33,822 bases of DNA from Gemmatimonadota bacterium (GTDB lineage Bacteria > Gemmatimonadota > Gemmatimonadetes > Longimicrobiales > Gaopeijiaceae). Both the position numbers and the translations under genes were made by a program. The notes under the pieces were generated by a model, which searched no databases, was not told the origin of the DNA, and worked only from the letters and a program-made list of their open reading frames with translations. The stretch spans positions 1-33,822 of the forward strand of contig JAOTVA010000025.1 of the NCBI GenBank assembly GCA_029863645.1, in the 5' to 3' direction. Below are positions 26,075 through 33,822 of the stretch, one piece after another; within the stretch, counting starts at the first letter, position 1; the number at the start of each line of letters is the position of its first letter.

Positions 26075-26653
26075 ATGCTTCTTGTCATCGACAATTACGA
26101 CTCGTTTACGTTCAATCTCGTCCAGTTCCTCGGCGACCTGGGCGCGGATCCCGTCGTGGTGCGCAACGATGAGAAGTCGGTCGCGGAGCTCGCTGAAATG
26201 CGGCCTGAGCGGGTCGTCGTCTCGCCGGGGCCGTGCACGCCCCAAGAGGCCGGGGTCAGCATCGACGTCTTCCGTGAGCTGGGAGGACAGGGTACCCCCA
26301 TGCTCGGGGTCTGCCTTGGACACCAGAGCCTCGGCGAAGCCTTTGGCGGTCGGACCGTGCGGGCGCACCGGATCATGCATGGCAAGACCGGACCCGTGCG
26401 GCACGAGGGAGCCGGCATTTTCGCAGGTGTGCCATCCCCCTTCGACGTCGCCCGCTATCACTCGCTCGTAACCGATGCGACCGCGTTACCGGCCGCGCTA
26501 GAGCCCGTCGCGTGGAGCAGTGATCCTTCAGACGAGGGCGAGGTGCAGGCGATGCGGCATCGCGAGCTGCCCCTGTGGGGCGTGCAGTTCCACCCCGAGT
26601 CCCTCTTCAGCCAGCACGGGAAGCAACTGCTCGCCAATTTCTTGAGCCTTTGA
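26075..26653 (+). CDS. pabA: aminodeoxychorismate/anthranilate synthase glutamine amidotransferase component
   Basis: This 192-residue class I glutamine amidotransferase supplies ammonia to PabB (folate) or TrpE (tryptophan). LLVIDNYDSFTFNLVQ at the N-terminus is the PabA/TrpG signature. The triad is Cys80 in GVCLGHQ, His173 and Glu175 in VQFHPES, and SPGPCTPQEAG is also diagnostic. No pabB, trpE or other pathway gene lies nearby, so it may serve both pathways, as in several bacteria with one copy; this is inference. The ATG at 26075 starts exactly at the conserved N-terminus, and no SD is visible, in keeping with the predicted leaderless transcript. Confidence 0.93.
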   Translation: MLLVIDNYDSFTFNLVQFLGDLGADPVVVRNDEKSVAELAEMRPERVVVSPGPCTPQEAGVSIDVFRELGGQGTPMLGVCLGHQSLGEAFGGRTVRAHRIMHGKTGPVRHEGAGIFAGVPSPFDVARYHSLVTDATALPAALEPVAWSSDPSDEGEVQAMRHRELPLWGVQFHPESLFSQHGKQLLANFLSL

Positions 26654-26680
26654 CGATTCCGTTGCACTCCGAGTGGCGCC

Positions 26681-27205
26681 GTGCCCGAATCTGACGTCCT
26701 CTTAACGGTCGCCGAAGTTGCGGTCGCCTTCGCCGGATTCGCGTCGCTCGTCAGCATCTTGGGCCGCGGCACTTCGGCCGACGACCCGCGGGTCCTGAGC
26801 GTGCGCATGCGCGCGATGCTTCTCACGAGCCTACTCGTCGTGGGCTTCTCGCTCATCCCGGTGATCTTGTCCGGGTACGGCGTCCGACCTCGTCTCGCCT
26901 GGACCGCCTCGAGCCTCCTGCTACTGACCGCGACACTGACGTACTACTGGTGGCTCCAGAGGGCGATCCTCACGTTGGGGCGCGCGGGCCTCACGCCCAG
27001 CCGCTTCCAGCGCCGGGTGATCATCCCGACCCTGCTTCTCACGCTGCTTGCCGTGAGCCTGCTTTTGCTCGCGAACCTGGTCAGGGCGATGCCGGCCGTG
27101 TACCTGACCGCGCTCGCGCTACTCCTTTTCCAGTCGGGATTCGCGTTCTGCCTCATCGTCTTTTCGTTCCTACCCCGTATCGATCAGGACTTGAACGGGG
27201 CGTAG
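26681..27205 (+). CDS. small four-helix membrane protein of unknown function
   Basis: This 174-residue protein has no function I can name. Four hydrophobic segments lie at about 8-28, 44-64, 71-91 and 113-165, the last long enough for two helices. The N-terminal segment LLTVAEVAVAFAGFASLVSIL, with small residues and an acidic residue within the helix, recurs in uncharacterised membrane proteins of other bacteria as I recall; no domain name is certain. The start is GTG at 26681, 27 bases after pabA, so the two may be co-transcribed. A predicted promoter for kdsB follows the stop. Confidence 0.75.
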   Translation: MPESDVLLTVAEVAVAFAGFASLVSILGRGTSADDPRVLSVRMRAMLLTSLLVVGFSLIPVILSGYGVRPRLAWTASSLLLLTATLTYYWWLQRAILTLGRAGLTPSRFQRRVIIPTLLLTLLAVSLLLLANLVRAMPAVYLTALALLLFQSGFAFCLIVFSFLPRIDQDLNGA

Positions 27206-27228
27206 CACAAGCTGGCGTTCCCCTCCGG

Positions 27229-27258
27229 TTGACCCTCCCCCCCGGCTGCCGGTAGCTT
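27229..27258 (+). promoter_or_regulatory. predicted promoter of the kdsB-pyrG-kdsACD-lptCA operon
   Basis: TTGACC (27229-27234), 18-base spacer, TAGCTT (27253-27258). It matches the pattern before sucC and pabA. A start near 27264-27266 would leave a leader of about 48 bases before the kdsB TTG and would coincide with a GTG at 27266. Confidence 0.5.
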
Positions 27259-27265
27259 TCCGGGC

Positions 27266-27312
27266 GTGAGTTTTGCATCGACGCACCGCCTCGTTGGGCA
27301 CGGAAAAGCCCC

Positions 27313-27316
<4 letters not shown>
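27266..27316 (+). CDS. possible 16-codon leader ORF overlapping the kdsB start
   Basis: From GTG 27266 the frame reads 16 codons (MSFASTHRLVGHGKAP) to TGA at 27314-27316. That stop overlaps the TTG start of kdsB as TTGA, the same four-base coupling used throughout the window. The GTG lies at or within a base or two of the predicted transcript start, so it could be read as a leaderless ORF. There is no homology evidence, and such a short ORF can arise by chance. Confidence 0.3.
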
Positions 27317-29756
<2,440 letters not shown>

Positions 29757-29774
29757 AAGAAGGGTGGCGGTGAC

Positions 29775-30578
29775 ATGCTCGATCGCTTCATGCTCATCGC
29801 CGGACCGTGTGTCCTCGAAGACGATGCCCTGAACCTGGTCGTCGCGCGGTCCCTCTCCGCGTTGGCGAGGGAGTTCGAGCTGCCGGTCATCTTCAAGGCC
29901 TCGTTCGACAAGGCCAACCGTGCAAAGCTGGGCTCGCCGCGTGGCCCGGGACTCGCGGAGGGGTTGAAGCTGCTCGCGGCCGTGAAAGACGCGACCCAGC
30001 TCTCAATCCTCACGGACGTCCACGAGCCGGCCCAGGCCGCAGCGGCGGCTGAGGTCGTCGACGTTCTCCAGATTCCGGCCTTCCTGTGCAGGCAAACCGA
30101 TCTTCTGGTCGCAGCTGGCGCCACCGGCCTTCCCGTCAACGTGAAGAAGGGACAGTGGATGGCGCCCGAGGAGATGGCCGGCGCGGTCGACAAGCTGCGG
30201 CGCTCGGGTGCGGCGGAGGTCACGGTGACCGAACGCGGTACCGCATTGGGCTACGGAGACCTGGTCGTGGACATGCGATCGTTCCGTCGGCTTCGCGCCG
30301 CGACTGATGCGAGGGCGATCTTCGACGCCACGCACTCCGTGCAGCGCTCCGGGCGAGACGCCGGCTCGAGCGGCGGAGACCCCGACCACATACCCGCCTT
30401 GGCCCGCGCCGCATCAGCCGCGGGCTGCGATGGCCTGTATGTGGAGGTCCACCCCGACCCCACCCGCGCTCCCTCCGACGGATCGACCATGCTGAGACTC
30501 GACGCGCTCCCAGCTCTGATGCGGGACGTGCTAGCCATCCGGGCGGCACTAGCCCCCTCCGCGGAAACGCCGGCATGA
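29775..30578 (+). CDS. kdsA: 3-deoxy-8-phosphooctulonate synthase (Kdo-8-P synthase), metal-dependent type
   Basis: This 267-residue enzyme condenses arabinose 5-phosphate with phosphoenolpyruvate. KASFDKANRAKLGSPRGPGL and TDVHEPAQ are signatures. The metal-site residues are Cys12 (IAGPCVLED), His187 (DATHSVQ), Glu224 (YVEVHPDP) and Asp235. They correspond to Cys11, His185, Glu222 and Asp233 of the Aquifex metal enzyme; the E. coli metal-free type has Asn in place of the Cys. The ATG is 18 bases after pyrG, and the stop overlaps the kdsC ATG by four bases (ATGA). At 267 residues it is slightly shorter than E. coli KdsA (284). Confidence 0.96.
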   Translation: MLDRFMLIAGPCVLEDDALNLVVARSLSALAREFELPVIFKASFDKANRAKLGSPRGPGLAEGLKLLAAVKDATQLSILTDVHEPAQAAAAAEVVDVLQIPAFLCRQTDLLVAAGATGLPVNVKKGQWMAPEEMAGAVDKLRRSGAAEVTVTERGTALGYGDLVVDMRSFRRLRAATDARAIFDATHSVQRSGRDAGSSGGDPDHIPALARAASAAGCDGLYVEVHPDPTRAPSDGSTMLRLDALPALMRDVLAIRAALAPSAETPA

Positions 30579-31141
30579 CCGGCCCCGACAACCCCGTGGA
30601 CACGGTCCTCGCCGCTTCGATCGAGCTCGTGGTCTTCGACGTGGACGGTGTCCTCACCGACGCGGGCGTGTACATGGGCGCCACGGAGAGCGGCGAGGCG
30701 GTGGAGCTGAAGCGCTTCGACATTCAGGACGGCGTCGGCATCAAGATGCTCATGTGGGGGGGACTGGACGTCGCGCTCCTTTCCGGGCGAGTCTCCACGG
30801 CCACCGAGCTGCGCGCTAAGGAGATCGGCGTCGAATGCCACCAAACGCCGGATGCGTACAAGATGCCCGCCATCGAAGGTCTGATGGCGCGAAAGGGCAT
30901 TGGTTGGGACGCCGTAGCCATGCTGGGCGACGACATCCCTGACCTCGCCGTGCTTCGCCGCGTCGGACTACCCGCGGCCGTGAGGAATGCGACCGCACCC
31001 GTGCTCGGCATCGCTAAGTGGACGTCGACCAAGCAGGGTGGGCGCGGCGCCGTGCGCGAATTCTGCGAAGCCTTGCTGGAAGCACGCGGCGATCTCCACC
31101 AGGTGATCGAGGCTTATGTGGAGGAGCGAAGCGGCTCATGA
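30575..31141 (+). CDS. kdsC: 3-deoxy-manno-octulosonate-8-phosphatase (KdsC, HAD family)
   Basis: This 188-residue HAD phosphatase removes phosphate from Kdo-8-P. Motif I is FDVDGVLTD (Asp22 nucleophile, Asp24), motif II Ser70 in LLSGR, motif III Lys96 and motif IV GDDIPDL (Asp119, Asp120). The KRFDIQDGVGIKML segment and absence of a cap domain are typical of KdsC. It is overlapped by kdsA upstream and kdsD downstream, each by four bases, so the three Kdo enzymes are translated as a coupled set. The family also includes cytidylyltransferase-fused and YrbI-like phosphatases, but the setting makes KdsC clear. Confidence 0.95.
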   Translation: MTGPDNPVDTVLAASIELVVFDVDGVLTDAGVYMGATESGEAVELKRFDIQDGVGIKMLMWGGLDVALLSGRVSTATELRAKEIGVECHQTPDAYKMPAIEGLMARKGIGWDAVAMLGDDIPDLAVLRRVGLPAAVRNATAPVLGIAKWTSTKQGGRGAVREFCEALLEARGDLHQVIEAYVEERSGS

Positions 31142-32112
31142 AGTCGCTGTCGGACGCCGCACTGGTCGAGGCGGGCCGTCGTGTGCTCGCCGTGGAAGCC
31201 GCCGCGGTAGAGGCGCTGCGCGACCGCCTCGGAGACGACTTCGTCCATGGGTGTCGGCTCCTGGCGGGGACCGCGGGGAGGGTCCTGGTAAGTGGGGTGG
31301 GCAAGAGCGGCCACGTCGCGAGAAAGGTCGCCGCGACGCTGACCTCTACCGGCACGCCAGCCATCTACCTTCACCCGGTCGAGGCGCTGCACGGCGACCT
31401 GGGGATCGTGCGTGCCGAAGACGTGGCGCTGCTCGTATCGAAGTCGGGCGACGTCGCCGAGCTCGGCGGGTTGGTGGATCACCTGCTGCGCTTGAGCGTG
31501 CCGATTGTGGCGATCGTCGGGTGTGTGACCAGTCCGCTCGCCGAGCATGCGACGGCCGTCCTGGACTCGTCGGTTGGGCAGGAAGCGGGACCGATGGACC
31601 TGGTCCCCACCGCATCGACCACGGCGAGCCTGGCCATGGGCGATGCGCTCGCGATGGCCGTCCTGGAACTCAAGGGCTTTCGGGTCGAGGACTTCGCGGC
31701 ACTGCACCCGGGAGGAGCATTGGGACGAAAGCTCTCCGTGCGTGTAGCAGACGTCATGATTTCCCAGACGTACCCTAGCCTTTCCGAGGACGCGACCGTA
31801 CAGGATGCCATCGCGCCGATTGCCCAAATGCGTGGGACGGTCCCGATTGTCGATGCGGGGCACCGTCTGCGCGGGGTCGTCACATCCGGCGACCTGGCGC
31901 GTCTCATGGAACGGGATGAAGACTTCATGGTCCGGAGCATCACTGAGGTTATGACCCGGGAGCCGAAGACCGCTGACCCAAACGAGCTGGGTGCGGCGGC
32001 GGCGAACCGCATGGAGACGCACGGCGTGATGGCGCTCCCGGTGGTAGAGGCCGATGGGCGCCTACTCGGCGTCGTACACCTCCACGATCTCATGAAAGCT
32101 GGAGCCGTATAG
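31138..32112 (+). CDS. kdsD: arabinose-5-phosphate isomerase (KdsD/KpsF)
   Basis: This 324-residue isomerase converts ribulose 5-phosphate to arabinose 5-phosphate, the first step to Kdo. The SIS domain (~35-165) contains SGVGKSGHVARKVAATLTSTG and YLHPVEALHGDLGIV. HPGGALGRKL precedes two CBS domains (~208-262 and ~275-324). Length is as in E. coli KdsD (328). The frame is open further upstream inside kdsC, but the ATG at 31138 matches the family N-terminus and overlaps the kdsC stop by four bases. lptC follows after three bases. Confidence 0.96.
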   Translation: MKSLSDAALVEAGRRVLAVEAAAVEALRDRLGDDFVHGCRLLAGTAGRVLVSGVGKSGHVARKVAATLTSTGTPAIYLHPVEALHGDLGIVRAEDVALLVSKSGDVAELGGLVDHLLRLSVPIVAIVGCVTSPLAEHATAVLDSSVGQEAGPMDLVPTASTTASLAMGDALAMAVLELKGFRVEDFAALHPGGALGRKLSVRVADVMISQTYPSLSEDATVQDAIAPIAQMRGTVPIVDAGHRLRGVVTSGDLARLMERDEDFMVRSITEVMTREPKTADPNELGAAAANRMETHGVMALPVVEADGRLLGVVHLHDLMKAGAV

Positions 32113-32115
32113 CGA

Positions 32116-32676
32116 ATGGATCAGACGCGTAGACGAAGCGCCCTGCTTAGGCGCTTCCTGCTTCCCGCCGCCCTTATCGCGGCGGGTGCCTGCCAGGTGG
32201 ACGTCAACACACCCGGGACGGCCTCGAGCGAGATGGAAGGCCTCGAGTCGCCCATCGTGTTCGGCATGGTGGCGTACATGACTGCCACGGGCGTGCGAGA
32301 AGGTCGAATCCAGGCGGATACCGCCTTTACGTACGCCGACTCGTCCAAGATCGACCTGCGCGGGATGACGGCGGTGTTCTTCGATGAGAACGGGAGGGAT
32401 CGCGCGACGGTCACGGGTCGGGAAGGGGAGTGGGACCAGGAATCCGATCGCATGCTGTCCAAGGGCGACGTCGTGCTGCTCGTCCATACCGACGGCAGCA
32501 AGATCGAGAGCGCCGAAATCAACTACGACCCGAGCATCGACCGCGTGTGGAGTGACTCGGCGACGGTTCGCACGTTGGCCGATGGGTCGGTGACCCGCGG
32601 CTCGTCGTTCGAGTCCGACATCGCGTTCGAAAACGTCGACGTGCGAAATCCCCGCGGCGCACTCCAGGTCTTTTAG
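32116..32676 (+). CDS. lptC: LPS export system component LptC-like, probable lipoprotein
   Basis: This 186-residue protein has an N-terminal basic stretch, a hydrophobic helix and then LIAAGACQV, where Cys26 could be a lipidation site. E. coli LptC is instead anchored by an uncleaved helix. The rest is beta-rich and matches the LptC/DUF1239 pattern (FGMVAYMTATGVREGRIQADTAF, then GREGEWDQESDRMLSKGDVVL). LptC connects the inner-membrane LptB2FG transporter to the LptA bridge. It follows kdsD by three bases and precedes an LptA/OstA-like gene by six, which supports the call. Sequence identity in this family is low, so the call leans on context. Confidence 0.83.
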   Translation: MDQTRRRSALLRRFLLPAALIAAGACQVDVNTPGTASSEMEGLESPIVFGMVAYMTATGVREGRIQADTAFTYADSSKIDLRGMTAVFFDENGRDRATVTGREGEWDQESDRMLSKGDVVLLVHTDGSKIESAEINYDPSIDRVWSDSATVRTLADGSVTRGSSFESDIAFENVDVRNPRGALQVF

Positions 32677-32682
32677 GGCCCC

Positions 32683-33822
32683 GTGGCGGCCTCGCGCGCC
32701 CTGTTGTCGTCCGCCGGCCTGGCTGGGTTCGCGATCCTGGCGATCCTGACGATCGCCCTGCCCGACCAGGCCGCCGCCCAAGAGGGGTGCGCCCTTGGTG
32801 AGGGGAGCACGAGGGTGCGCACCGAGAGAGACCCGCGGGGCGGCACCATCACGCGGCTCGATACGCCGCACTTCGAGTGTGCGGACGGCGTGGAGATCTG
32901 GGCCGACTCAGCGGTCGCGTATCAGGTCGATGCGATGTCCATCCTGTACGGCTCCGTCCGCTACATCGATCGACAGCGGGAGCTGAGGGCCAACAACGCC
33001 CGGTACTTCACCAACGTGGGCCGACTGCAGGCACAGGGACGCGTCTTCGTCACGAATTTCGAGGACGGATCCACCGTCGAGAACGGGGACCTCGTGTATC
33101 TTCGGCAGACGGAGTATCGGGACATCGAAGAGATGACGGTGACGACCGGCTCAGACGGCCTGAGGCCGCGCGCCACGGTATACCCCAAGCGTGCCGAGGC
33201 CGTCGAGGACGAGACTACCATGGACGAGCCGGCGGATACCACATCGGCTGAGCCGGATGCCGATGTCGCCGCGCAACCCGAGCCCGCTGAGCCCGAGGCC
33301 TACCTCGTGGTCGGAGACCTCCTCGTGTTTCGAGGCAATTCCTACTTCAACGCCACGGGAACGGTCGAGATCGAGCGCGATTCGCTCCTCGCGTTCGCGG
33401 ACTCGGCCGAATACACCGGAGAAGTGGGCCAGCTGGTTCTTGCGGGCTCGGCGAGGGTCGAAGGGGACACCTACGAGCTAGTCGGCCGGACCATCACACT
33501 CACCTCCGCGGCCGACGGGTCGGACGAGGTGTACGCGCTGGACGATGCCGTGCTCACGGGCGAGGACCTGCGCGTCACGGCCCCGCGGATCGTGCTTCGC
33601 CTTCTTGGCGGGGAGATCGACCACATGGTCGCCGTGCCGATGGCGGTCCTGGCCTCGGACATCACGGCCAGGCGGGCGCCACCGGACTCCGTTCCAGCGC
33701 GGCAGCGGCCGTTCGCCGTCTCGGGGGATATCCAACTCACGGGAGACTCACTCGACCTCGCCGCTCCGGGAGGAGCGCTCGAACGCATCTTCGCCGCCGG
33801 GAAGGCGCGCAGTGTCTCCAGT
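32683..33822 (+). CDS. LptA/OstA-like periplasmic protein, 3' end outside window
   Basis: The frame is open from GTG 32683 to the end of the window (380 codons, no stop). A signal peptide of ~36 residues ends at about AAAQEG. Then follows an OstA/LptA-like beta-jellyroll repeat pattern (EIWADSAVAYQVDAMSILYGSVRYIDRQRELRA, with short strands reading RANNARYFTN, GRLQAQGRVFVTNF). An acidic Pro/Glu/Asp linker at ~181-207 leads to a second similar module (LVVGDLLVFRGNSYFNATGTVEIERD onward). The gene is longer than E. coli LptA (185 residues) and may be a fused or OstA-like form, possibly continuing into an LptD-like part. It would carry LPS across the periplasm. Its position after lptC supports this. 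Confidence 0.78.
   Translation, partial: MAASRALLSSAGLAGFAILAILTIALPDQAAAQEGCALGEGSTRVRTERDPRGGTITRLDTPHFECADGVEIWADSAVAYQVDAMSILYGSVRYIDRQRELRANNARYFTNVGRLQAQGRVFVTNFEDGSTVENGDLVYLRQTEYRDIEEMTVTTGSDGLRPRATVYPKRAEAVEDETTMDEPADTTSAEPDADVAAQPEPAEPEAYLVVGDLLVFRGNSYFNATGTVEIERDSLLAFADSAEYTGEVGQLVLAGSARVEGDTYELVGRTITLTSAADGSDEVYALDDAVLTGEDLRVTAPRIVLRLLGGEIDHMVAVPMAVLASDITARRAPPDSVPARQRPFAVSGDIQLTGDSLDLAAPGGALERIFAAGKARSVSS

Overview
The window is GC-rich, densely packed housekeeping DNA from a diderm (LPS-bearing) bacterium. My best guess is Gemmatimonadota or a close relative. This is inference from a DUF5916/CBM9-like outer-membrane protein, a UPF0182 protein, a complete Kdo pathway with LptC/LptA-like genes, and the order DUF177-rpmF-plsX-fab; it does not come from a marker-gene match. 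All genes lie on the plus strand except the S41 peptidase (21308-22945) and a zinc-ribbon membrane protein (24939-25967). No gap between genes exceeds about 200 bases. I see no rRNA, tRNA, CRISPR array, insertion sequence, phage or defence island.

Layout: (1) 2-5078: the 3' end of nuoL, then nuoM and nuoN of respiratory complex I, with a phosphohexomutase overlapping nuoN by 4 bases. (2) 5104-7884: a large UPF0182 membrane protein. (3) 8013-10932: sucC-sucD (succinyl-CoA synthetase), a small two-CBS protein and ndk, behind a predicted promoter and a structured leader. (4) 10966-17444: DUF177 (YceD), rpmF, plsX, fabH, fabD, fabG, acpP, fabF and ispF, i.e. ribosomal protein L32, phospholipid and fatty-acid synthesis and the MEP isoprenoid step, joined mostly by 4-base stop/start overlaps. 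(5) 17485-21287: a DUF5916 outer-membrane protein, a DedA protein and a XerD-type recombinase. (6) 21308-25967: an S41 C-terminal processing protease and a glutamine-dependent NAD synthetase, divergently arranged, followed by the convergent zinc-ribbon protein. (7) 26075-27205: a pabA/trpG-type amidotransferase and a small four-helix membrane protein. (8) 27313-33822: kdsB-pyrG-kdsA-kdsC-kdsD-lptC-lptA-like, the Kdo and LPS-export operon with CTP synthase embedded; the last gene runs off the window.

How the genes work together: region 8 is the most coherent unit. KdsD, KdsA and KdsC make Kdo; PyrG makes CTP; KdsB uses both to make CMP-Kdo; LptC and the LptA-like protein belong to LPS transport. 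Region 4 couples translation capacity (L32) to membrane lipid synthesis. Region 3 joins a nucleotide-producing TCA step to nucleoside diphosphate kinase, with a possible adenylate sensor between them.

The most noteworthy non-coding signal is a repeated promoter-like pattern, TTGRYC/TTGACC-N17-18-TAGMTT, at three transcription-unit starts (sucC, pabA, kdsB). One of these is followed by a 16-codon leader ORF whose stop overlaps the TTG start of kdsB. I did not find a clear previously undescribed system; the unusual points are modest and listed individually.
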